From NCBI GenBank assembly GCA_031290295.1, contig JAITNT010000171.1, positions 1-5,366 of the forward strand: a DNA stretch of 5,366 nucleotides, given 5' to 3'. Both the position numbers and the translations under genes were made by a program. Shown here one piece after another: positions 1 through 5,366 of this stretch; positions within the stretch are counted from its first letter, which is position 1; the number at the start of each line of letters is the position of its first letter. This DNA comes from Clostridiales bacterium. Lineage in GTDB: Bacteria > Bacillota > Clostridia > Christensenellales > DUVY01. The notes beneath the pieces were generated by a model. That model did no database searches, was not told the origin of the DNA, and was given only the letters and a program-made list of their open reading frames with translations.

Positions 1-111
1 AATCATGCAAAGACTGATGTTTAAGCTGAATATAAAAAAAGAGAACGAATATACGGGGTCGGTGGTGGAATAGCCGCGCCGGGAGGACGAAGAAAAAGGG
101 CAAGAATAGGG

Positions 112-141
112 CAAGTAATTATATTAGCAAGCGGCGAAGAG
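112..141. repeat. Fragment of the same dispersed repeat
   Basis: Begins CAAGTAA, as at 159-165, and ends GCGGCGAAGAG, as at 186-196, with the interior shortened. It lacks the GATGTTTCGACTACG core, so it looks like a deleted third copy lying in tandem with the two fuller ones. The match is short and could be partly chance. Confidence 0.35.
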
Positions 142-164
142 GGGGTGGGGAAAGAGGACAAGTA

Positions 165-222
165 AATTGTATCGGAGCGTTGGAAGCGGCGAAGAGATGT
201 TTCGACTACGCTCAACATGACA
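165..222. repeat. Dispersed repeat, best-preserved copy
   Basis: Contains GAGATGTTTCGACTACGCTC followed by AACATGAC. Its reverse complement (GTCATGTTGAGCGTAG...) translates as CHVERSRNIS, a signature I recognise from intergenic repeats that are spuriously translated in many bacterial genomes. An inner inverted repeat ATGTT (197-201) with AACAT (214-218) could form a short hairpin. No protein function is implied. Confidence 0.6.
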
Positions 223-234
223 AGGGCTGGTTTT

Positions 235-295
235 AATTGTAAGGGGCGTTGAAAGATGCGAAGAGATGTTTCGACTACGCGATAGCATTGACATG
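235..295. repeat. Dispersed repeat, second copy, diverged at its right end
   Basis: Aligns with the copy at 165-222 from AATTGTA onward, with one gap, and shares an exact 23-bp core (189-211 and 258-280), giving a 69-bp offset. After CTACGC the copies part: here GATAGCATTGACATG replaces TCAACATGAC, so the right-hand half of the small palindrome is lost. It looks like an older or damaged copy in the same orientation. Confidence 0.55.
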
Positions 296-340
296 GATAA
301 AGTGAATTGGTATTGTTTACGGGTAAACAAACTGCGTCCC

Positions 341-471
341 GTCATTGCGAGGAGCTGAAAGCGACGTGGCAATCCAGAAACCGCTTACTGCACGCGGTAA
401 CCATAAAAAGGAAAGGGAAAGAGGATAAAATTAAACTGGATTCCTACGGCGCTCGCGCGCCTCTGAATGAC
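341..471. repeat. 131-bp element with imperfect terminal inverted repeats (MITE-like)
   Basis: The left end (341-377) starts GTCATTGCGAGG and ends GGCAATCCAG. The right end (436-471) starts CTGGATTCC and ends CTCTGAATGAC. Reverse-complemented, the right end aligns with the left over about 37 bp at roughly three quarters identity, perfect at both extremities (GTCATT and AATCCAG). The interior of about 58 bp is AT-rich, with a purine run at 404-425, and carries no gene. The GTCATTGCGAGGAGC...GGCAATCC pattern is familiar from dispersed intergenic repeats in many bacteria. No target-site duplication is evident: the flanks are ...GTCCC and ATGGC.... Confidence 0.6.
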
Positions 472-574
472 ATGGCAACTTATATCCGTACACAATGCAA
501 TTAACTTGGAGCGCAGCAAATCGCACTTTTGCGGAGCGACACCTCTTTAAGTCCGACTGAATCGGAATAAGCAA

Positions 575-602
575 GACAGCCGCCCGTAAAGGGCGGCTTG
601 TC
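575..602 (-). terminator. Probable terminator after murA
   Basis: A GC-rich hairpin about 27 nt past the murA stop: AGCCGCCC (578-585) pairs with GGGCGGCT (591-598) around the 5-nt loop GTAAA. The stem may extend outward through GACA/TGTC with one bulged base. On the minus strand it is followed by TGTCTTGCTTATT, a broken T-rich tract, so orientation fits murA although the U-tract is weak. A second small hairpin (TCCGA 552-556 with TCGGA 562-566) lies just beyond it. Confidence 0.65.
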
Positions 603-628
603 GCAGCGCCGATTCACGTTTGGTCGGC

Positions 629-1885
629 TTAACCCCCGAAGCTTGCGGCGGCGCCTATGTTTCCGAGCTTTTGGCAAATGTCCTCATAACCGCGGTAGAT
701 ATGCTCCTCGCCCTCTATCGCCGTTATGCCGCGCGCGGAGAGCGCCGCGCCTATGAGCGCCGCGCCGCCGCGCAGAGCGCGGGCGTCTACCTCGCAGCCG
801 TTCAGGCGGTCGACGCCCCGTATTACGGCGCGGTCGCCGTCGAGAGTGATGTCCGCACCCATGCGGTTGAGCATTTCGGCGGTGCCGAATCGTTGTTCAA
901 ATACCGTTTCGCGGATTGTACTTTTGCCTTTTGACACCGCAAAAAGCGCCATCATGAGCTGTTGCAGATCGGTCGGAAAGCCGGGATAGGGCGCGGTAAC
1001 GATGTCGGCGGCGTTCAGCCGTCCGTTAACCCTTATCGCGACGGTTTTTCCGTAGGTTGCTATATCCGCGCCCATGTCCTTGAGCGTCTCGATGACGGTT
1101 GTAAGATGCTCCGGCTCGGAATCCTTCAGCGTAATTTCACCGCCGGCGATTGCCGTATAAATCAGGTACGTCCCCGCTTCGATTTGGTCGGGAATAATTC
1201 TGTACGGCTTTCGCAAGGCAAGCCTTTCTACTCCGCTTACCGTAATAATATCCGTACCCGCGCCGTTAATCCGCGCACCCGCTTCGACCAGGAAGCCCGC
1301 GGCGTCCGTCACGTGCGGCTCGCGCGCACAACCGCGGATTACCGTAACGCCCGTCGCTCTTACGGCGGCAAGCATAATATTTATCGTCGCTCCCACGCTC
1401 GGAAAGGGCAGTGTAATGTCCGCGCCGCGCAGCCTGCCGCCGTCCGCATCGAGGCGGATTATGCCGTCCTTAAGCTCGCAGTCCGCGCCCATTTGCCTGA
1501 ACGCCTCGATGTGATAATCGAGAGGTCGCACGCCTATGCGGCAGCCGCCCGGAGCGGCGACGACCGCGCGGCCGCAGCGCCCGAGCATTGCGCCCAAAAG
1601 ATAGCTTGACGCGCGGATAGAACGCACCTTATCCGACACCGCGGTATAGCCCGTCAGACCGTCGCAATTGATGTGCATGACATGATCCGCGCCGTGCCGC
1701 ACGGTTCCGCCCAGCCCGGTTACGATTTCTTTTAAGTCCCGGATATCCTCGATTATGGGAACGTTTGCGAGCGTTATGCTTCCTGAAACAAGCAATGAAG
1801 CCGCAATGATTGCCATTGCGGCGTTCTTACTGCCGTTAACCGTTATTTCACCGTTAAGCTTATCCGCGCCCGAAAATAAAAGCAT
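629..1885 (-). CDS. murA: UDP-N-acetylglucosamine 1-carboxyvinyltransferase (MurA, MurZ/MurAB-like)
   Basis: Cytoplasmic enzyme of the first committed step of peptidoglycan synthesis: it transfers the enolpyruvyl group of PEP to UDP-GlcNAc. At 418 residues it matches the family (E. coli 419) and shows the two-domain EPSP-synthase-type fold throughout. Visible landmarks: GSKNAA with Lys20-Asn21 (E. coli Lys22-Asn23), RAS with Arg91, PGGC with Cys115 (the catalytic/fosfomycin-target Cys), Arg120, SVGATINIM (163-171), FPTD with Asp306 (E. coli Asp305), Arg332 and Arg398 (E. coli Arg397). The stretches YLLGAMLGR and YPGFPTDLQQ recall the second Gram-positive paralogue (MurZ/MurAB) rather than MurAA; this comparison is from memory. 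Two odd points: the usual (T/S)DLRA motif reads RALRG, putting Ala370 at the E. coli Asp369 position, and HIDRGY reads HIYRGY (Tyr397). It may thus be an accessory paralogue or have altered kinetics. Cys115 predicts a fosfomycin-sensitive target. It stands alone, with its own leader and terminator. Stop is TAA. Confidence 0.95.
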   Translation of the reverse strand: MLLFSGADKLNGEITVNGSKNAAMAIIAASLLVSGSITLANVPIIEDIRDLKEIVTGLGGTVRHGADHVMHINCDGLTGYTAVSDKVRSIRASSYLLGAMLGRCGRAVVAAPGGCRIGVRPLDYHIEAFRQMGADCELKDGIIRLDADGGRLRGADITLPFPSVGATINIMLAAVRATGVTVIRGCAREPHVTDAAGFLVEAGARINGAGTDIITVSGVERLALRKPYRIIPDQIEAGTYLIYTAIAGGEITLKDSEPEHLTTVIETLKDMGADIATYGKTVAIRVNGRLNAADIVTAPYPGFPTDLQQLMMALFAVSKGKSTIRETVFEQRFGTAEMLNRMGADITLDGDRAVIRGVDRLNGCEVDARALRGGAALIGAALSARGITAIEGEEHIYRGYEDICQKLGNIGAAASFGG

Positions 1886-1893
1886 ATACCCGT

Positions 1894-1900
1894 CCCGCCT
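1894..1900 (-). promoter_or_regulatory. Ribosome binding site of murA, possibly sequestered
   Basis: The minus strand reads AGGCGGG, then 8 nt, then ATG. This resembles AGGAGG at a normal distance and supports the ATG at 1883-1885. Upstream in frame there is no other usable start before a TAG at 1910-1912. The leader contains CCCGCC (1938-1943), complementary to GGCGGG (1894-1899), and CCCGTCC (1974-1980), complementary to GGACGGG (1889-1895). Either could cover the ribosome binding site in the mRNA; this pairing is an inference. Confidence 0.5.
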
Positions 1901-1984
1901 ATGTATCAGCTATTTTATGGGCTTAGTATTAGGCATGGGCGGGGGAATTATGCAGAGCACGGACAGATTATGCGGACGGGCAGG

Positions 1985-2014
1985 GTTATATCGGAGTGTG
2001 ATGCGTTTTGTCGG
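1985..2014 (-). promoter_or_regulatory. Possible sigma-70-type promoter for murA
   Basis: On the minus strand a CCGACA (2009-2014) lies 18 nt upstream of TATAAC (1985-1990). These match the TTGACA and TATAAT consensus at 4 of 6 and 5 of 6 positions. The site falls between the PFOR terminator and murA, where a promoter would be expected, and would give a leader of about 90 nt. The match is by eye only, and an isolated match of this quality can occur by chance. Confidence 0.35.
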
Positions 2015-2021
2015 TTTTAAT

Positions 2022-2050
2022 AAGGGTCGGCTCACCGTGAGCCGACCCTT
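2022..2050 (-). terminator. Intrinsic terminator after the PFOR gene
   Basis: A perfect 13-bp inverted repeat (2022-2034 with 2038-2050, 3-nt loop) begins about 40 nt past the PFOR stop. Read on the minus strand, four A precede the GC-rich stem (AAAAGGGTCGGC...) and CTTATTAAAA follows, so the U-tract is short. On the plus strand the stem is followed by TTTTG, so it could also stop rightward transcription, but no rightward gene is seen. A smaller GCCG/CGGC hairpin lies at 2074-2084, between the stop codon and this stem. The terminator implies that PFOR and murA are mostly transcribed separately. Confidence 0.8.
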
Positions 2051-2090
2051 TTGTGACGATTGATTAAGCTAATGCCGTAACGGCGGCAAT

Positions 2091-5000
2091 CTACTTATTT
2101 TGCTCCGCTAATTTTTTGTAGCTGTCCAGCCTTGTTTTGGAGTCCGCCTCGGTTTGCTTGAAAAGAACGGACGCTATGTCGGGGTTGGTTCTCAACAAAG
2201 AGGTGTAACGGATTTCCTTAGAAAGGAATTCCTGATAGTCCGCCGTCGGCTCCTTAGAATCCAGCGAGAACGGATTTGCGCCGCCGTCGGCAAGCGTCGG
2301 GTTGTAGCGGTATAACTGCCAGTAGCCGCTGTCCACGGCTTTTTTGGTCTCCGCTTGTCCTCTCGACATATCGATGCCGTGATTTATGCACGTCGCGTAA
2401 GCGATTATCAGGGACGGACCGCTATAGGCTTCGGCTTCCGTGACGGCTTTTAGCAGCTGATTCATGTTCGCGCCCATAGCTACCTGCGCCACATAAACGT
2501 AGCCGTAGCTCATAGCCATCATGCCGAGGTCTTTTTTCTTGGTGCGTTTGCCCGCGGCGGCAAACTTGGCGACGGAGCCGGTCGGGGTGGATTTGCTCGC
2601 CTGTCCGCCGGTGTTGGAATAAACCTCGGTATCGACTACCAAAACGTTTACGTCCTCGCCGCACGCAAGCACGTGGTCAAGCCCGCCGTAACCGATATCG
2701 TACGCCCAACCGTCGCCGCCGAAAATCCAAACGGACTTTTTGACCAGACAATCGGATTGGGTAAATATAGCGGTAAGAAGCTCCTTTTGCGCGCCGTCCG
2801 CTTTTTTGACGGCGGCGGGCAGCAGCTTCTTGACGCGCGCCGAGGCGGCCTTTGACTTCGCGCCGTCGGCGTAGGTGTCGAGCCACGCGGTAAAGGCTTC
2901 CTTTATATCCGCGCCCAAATCGCCCGCGAGCGCCTTTTGGACGTTCGCTTTGACCTCGGCGCGCCTGTGACCGTAGGCGAGGTTCATGCCGTAGCCGAAC
3001 TCCGCGTTGTCCTCGAACAACGAATTAGCCCACGCCGGACCCTCGCCCTCGGAGTTTACGCAGTACGGGCAGGTGGGCGCGGAGCCGCCGTATATCGACG
3101 TGCAGCCCGTCGCGTTCGCGACAATCATTCTGTCGCCGAACAGCTGCGTAATGAGCTTGATGTAGGGGGTTTCGCCGCATCCCGCGCAAGCGCCGGAATA
3201 TTCAAACAGCGGTTGCAGGAATTGACTGCCCTTGACGGAGTCGGGTTTATAGGCGCCGCCGAGAGCCTTGAGCGTGTCGGGCTTGACGTAAGGCAGGGTA
3301 AGCGCGTATTTGAAGTTTTCGGACTCGGTTGCAACGATTTCGTCGAGCGGCTTCATTACAAGCGCCTTGTTCTTGGCGGGGCAGACGTTGGAGCAGGACG
3401 AGCAGCCCGTACAATCGAGAGGGCTGATTTGCATGCGGTACTCATAGCCCGCCGCGCCCGTCGCCGGCTTGGTTACGAAGCTTGCGGGCTTGGCGGCAAG
3501 CGCCGCGCTCTCGGCGAGCTTGGGACGGATTACGGCGTGGGGACAGACGAGCGAGCATTGGTTGCACTGAATACAGTTTTCGGGAATCCATTCCGGAACC
3601 GTCGCCGCGATGCCGCGCTTCTCGAACTGCGACGTGGCGGTGGGCACCGAGCCGTCCGCCGATAAAGCCGAAACGGGCAGGCTGTCGCCCTTTTGTTCTA
3701 ATATAACGTTGATAAAATGTTGGAAATATTTGTCCGTCTGCGCGCTTGCGACGAGCGCGCCCTCGGTTGTGGTAAGCCAGTTTTTAGGGATTCTGACCTC
3801 GACGATTTCGCGGACCGCGCCCTCGATGCCGTCCCAGTTGGCCTGTACTACCTTATCGCCCTTTTTGCCGTAGGACTTTTTGGCGTAGTCCTTCATGTAT
3901 TGCTCCGCCTCGCCGTAGGGAATGACGTTTGCGAGCTTAAAGAAAGCCGCCTGCATGATTACGTTTATTCTGTTGCCCAGTCCGCATCTGCCGGCGATTT
4001 TGGCGGCGTCGATAGTGTAGAACTTCGCTTTTTTGGCGGCAAGCTGATTTTTCAGGTAAGCCGGCAACGCTTGCTCCATATCCTTGGGCGACCACGTTGA
4101 GTTAAGCAGGAAAATTCCGCCCGGCTTCAAGTCGCCCGCCATGTCGTAGCGCGTGACGTAAGAGGGGTTGTGACACGCGATGAAATCCGCCTGATCTATA
4201 AGATAGGTTGACTTTATGGGCTTTTTGCCGAATCTCAAATGAGAAACGGTAATGCCGCCCGACTTCTTGCTGTCATACATAAAGTACGCCTGAGCGTAAA
4301 GGTCGGTGTGATCGCCTATAATTTTTATACTGTTCTTGTTGGCGCCTACCGTTCCGTCGCTGCCCAGCCCGTAGAATTTGCAGCGTATGTTGCCCTCGGG
4401 GCTGGCGTTAAGGAATTTGCCCTCCGGCAAAGACAGGTTGGTAACGTCGTCGTTAATGCCGACGGTGAAATGATTAAGCGGAACGGGCTTTTTGAGGTTA
4501 TTGAAGATTTGCAGTACGTTGGTCGGATTAAATTCCTTAGACCCGAGACCGTATCTGCCGCCGACTACGGCTATGTTCTTCAGCTTGCGCTCGGCAAGCG
4601 CGGTAAGCACGTCCTGATACAACGGCTCGCCGATAGAGCCGGGTTCCTTTGTGCGGTCGAGCACCGCCAGCTTTTTGACGCTTTTTGGCAGAGCGTCTAC
4701 GAAGTCGTCGATAGCGAACGGTCTGAAAAGCCTTACCTTGAGCAAGCCGATTTTTTCGCCGCGCGCGGTAAGATAATCGATCGCCTCGTGCGCCGCCTCC
4801 GCGCCGCTTCCCATCATAACGATTACGCGGGCGGCGTCCGGCGCGCCCACGTAGTCGTAAAGCTTGTATTTGCGTCCCGTAACGGCCGCGACGTCGGTCA
4901 TGACCTTTTTGACGATCGCGGGTACCGCGTCGTAATATTTGTTAGCCGCTTCTCTGCCCTGAAAATATATATCGGGGTTTTGAGCGGTGCCGCGCTGCGA

Positions 5001-5366
5001 GGGATGCTCGGGGTTGATTGCCCGCGCCTTAAACCTTTTGATGTCGTCCGCGTCGATAAGAGGGGCGATTTCGGAGTATTCGATGCCGTCTATTTTGCTG
5101 ACCTCATGCGACGTTCTGAAGCCGTCGAAGAAGTGCAAAAAGGGCACGCTCGACTTGAGCGTGGCGATGTGCGCGACAAGCGCCATGTCCATGGCTTCCT
5201 GCACGGAGTTTGACGCGAGCATAGCGAAGCCCGTCTGTCTGCATGCCATAACGTCCGAATGATCGCCGAATATCGAAAGCGCGTGAGCCGCAAGCGCGCG
5301 CGCGCTTACATGGAAAACCGCGGGAAGCAGCTCGCCGCTGATTGTGTACATGTTGGGTATCATTAA
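2091..5366 (-). CDS. nifJ: Pyruvate:ferredoxin (flavodoxin) oxidoreductase, 5'-truncated by the window edge
   Basis: Cytoplasmic enzyme that oxidatively decarboxylates pyruvate with CoA to acetyl-CoA and CO2, passing electrons to ferredoxin or flavodoxin; uses thiamine diphosphate (TPP) and three [4Fe-4S] clusters. Numbering starts at the Met encoded at 5361-5363. Seen in order: end of domain I with RQTGFAM (42-48); domain II about 176-320; the gamma/CoA-type domain from about 330 (GLGSDGTVGANKN); the EKR motif (581-583); a two-cluster ferredoxin domain, CIQCNQCSLVCP (Cys597, 600, 603, 607) and CTGCSSCSNVCP (Cys651, 654, 657, 661); then the TPP domain with proximal-cluster Cys726, 729, 754 and 992, and the TPP/Mg region GGDGW (882-886) to SNTGGQ (916-921). 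The frame stays open to the edge (TTA Leu precedes that Met), and family members are near 1,170-1,180 residues, so roughly 85 N-terminal residues, including the pyruvate-binding start of domain I, lie outside. Met1 is therefore not the start. Stop is TAG. No frameshift or missing cluster cysteine is visible. A 2-oxoacid oxidoreductase with other specificity is unlikely given this single-chain architecture. Confidence 0.97.
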   Translation of the reverse strand, partial: LMIPNMYTISGELLPAVFHVSARALAAHALSIFGDHSDVMACRQTGFAMLASNSVQEAMDMALVAHIATLKSSVPFLHFFDGFRTSHEVSKIDGIEYSEIAPLIDADDIKRFKARAINPEHPSQRGTAQNPDIYFQGREAANKYYDAVPAIVKKVMTDVAAVTGRKYKLYDYVGAPDAARVIVMMGSGAEAAHEAIDYLTARGEKIGLLKVRLFRPFAIDDFVDALPKSVKKLAVLDRTKEPGSIGEPLYQDVLTALAERKLKNIAVVGGRYGLGSKEFNPTNVLQIFNNLKKPVPLNHFTVGINDDVTNLSLPEGKFLNASPEGNIRCKFYGLGSDGTVGANKNSIKIIGDHTDLYAQAYFMYDSKKSGGITVSHLRFGKKPIKSTYLIDQADFIACHNPSYVTRYDMAGDLKPGGIFLLNSTWSPKDMEQALPAYLKNQLAAKKAKFYTIDAAKIAGRCGLGNRINVIMQAAFFKLANVIPYGEAEQYMKDYAKKSYGKKGDKVVQANWDGIEGAVREIVEVRIPKNWLTTTEGALVASAQTDKYFQHFINVILEQKGDSLPVSALSADGSVPTATSQFEKRGIAATVPEWIPENCIQCNQCSLVCPHAVIRPKLAESAALAAKPASFVTKPATGAAGYEYRMQISPLDCTGCSSCSNVCPAKNKALVMKPLDEIVATESENFKYALTLPYVKPDTLKALGGAYKPDSVKGSQFLQPLFEYSGACAGCGETPYIKLITQLFGDRMIVANATGCTSIYGGSAPTCPYCVNSEGEGPAWANSLFEDNAEFGYGMNLAYGHRRAEVKANVQKALAGDLGADIKEAFTAWLDTYADGAKSKAASARVKKLLPAAVKKADGAQKELLTAIFTQSDCLVKKSVWIFGGDGWAYDIGYGGLDHVLACGEDVNVLVVDTEVYSNTGGQASKSTPTGSVAKFAAAGKRTKKKDLGMMAMSYGYVYVAQVAMGANMNQLLKAVTEAEAYSGPSLIIAYATCINHGIDMSRGQAETKKAVDSGYWQLYRYNPTLADGGANPFSLDSKEPTADYQEFLSKEIRYTSLLRTNPDIASVLFKQTEADSKTRLDSYKKLAEQNK

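Larger units (their letters stand above)
1..574. other. Intergenic region without a supportable gene, rich in degenerate repeats
   Basis: No open frame here shows a family motif or a credible start, and I see no tRNA or other RNA gene. Bases 40-165 are strongly purine-rich on the plus strand, including GGGGGTGGGG at 141-150. From 112 to about 295 lie diverged copies of one dispersed repeat, and 341-471 is a separate inverted-repeat element. The stretch 472-574 is AT-richer and contains only short imperfect palindromes. Composition and repeats suggest non-coding spacer at the 3' side of murA. Confidence 0.7.

Noticed and set aside
2..73. Possible C-terminal tail of a rightward gene entering from the left edge, with a TAG at 71-73
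   Set aside because: Only about 23 codons are visible, with no family signature; the Lys/Glu-rich end is plausible but cannot be told from chance.
141..150. GGGGGTGGGG as part of a G-quadruplex
   Set aside because: Only two long G runs are adjacent; no four-run arrangement with short loops is present.
124..372. Small minus-strand frame containing CHVERSRNIS
   Set aside because: The peptide is the known spurious translation of a dispersed intergenic repeat, not a gene.
307..504. Small plus-strand frame containing RHCEELKATWQS
   Set aside because: It is a translation through the inverted-repeat element at 341-471; such peptides recur only because the DNA repeat does.
962..1609. Open frame of 215 codons on the plus strand opposite murA
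   Set aside because: Antisense to murA with no recognisable domain or ribosome binding site.
1947..1973. Direct repeat ATTATGC (1947-1953 and 1967-1973), spaced 20 bp, as a possible operator upstream of murA
   Set aside because: Seven-base repeats are too short to support a regulator site without comparative data, and nothing else points to one.
2937..3665. Open frame of 242 codons on the plus strand opposite PFOR, rich in Arg, Ala and Gly
   Set aside because: Antisense to the ferredoxin and TPP domains of PFOR; the composition is typical of a shadow frame and no motif is seen.
4239..5213. Long open frame (324 codons) on the plus strand opposite PFOR
   Set aside because: It lies wholly antisense to a confidently identified PFOR domain, shows no family motif, and is explained by the codon bias of the real gene leaving the opposite frame open.

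Overview
This window looks like chromosomal DNA from an anaerobic bacterium, most likely a Bacillota/Clostridia-type organism of moderate GC content. That is inferred from two things: a single-chain pyruvate:ferredoxin oxidoreductase (PFOR) of the anaerobe type, and a MurA whose motifs resemble the second, MurZ/MurAB-type, paralogue found in Gram-positive bacteria. No species can be named.

Layout. Both recognisable genes lie on the minus strand, so transcription runs from right to left. Positions 5366 to 2091 hold most of a PFOR gene; its 5' end lies beyond the right edge. About 40 nt past its stop is a perfect 13-bp hairpin (2022-2050), read as its terminator. The murA leader follows (1886-2021), with a possible promoter and a Shine-Dalgarno sequence that could be masked by complementary upstream segments. 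murA itself is 1885-629, and a GC-rich hairpin (575-602) just after its stop is probably its terminator. The remaining 574 bases at the left edge hold no supportable gene. They do hold a cluster of degenerate dispersed repeats: two copies and a fragment of one family, then a 131-bp element with imperfect terminal inverted repeats.

Function. PFOR is a central fermentation enzyme that turns pyruvate and CoA into acetyl-CoA, CO2 and reduced ferredoxin. MurA commits UDP-GlcNAc and phosphoenolpyruvate to peptidoglycan synthesis. Both draw on the PEP/pyruvate node, but the terminator between them suggests separate transcription units, and I see no evidence of a functional link.

No new multi-gene system is visible. 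The points most worth a second look are two substitutions at normally invariant Asp positions in this MurA, the possible RNA structure over its start site, and the repeat cluster downstream of it.
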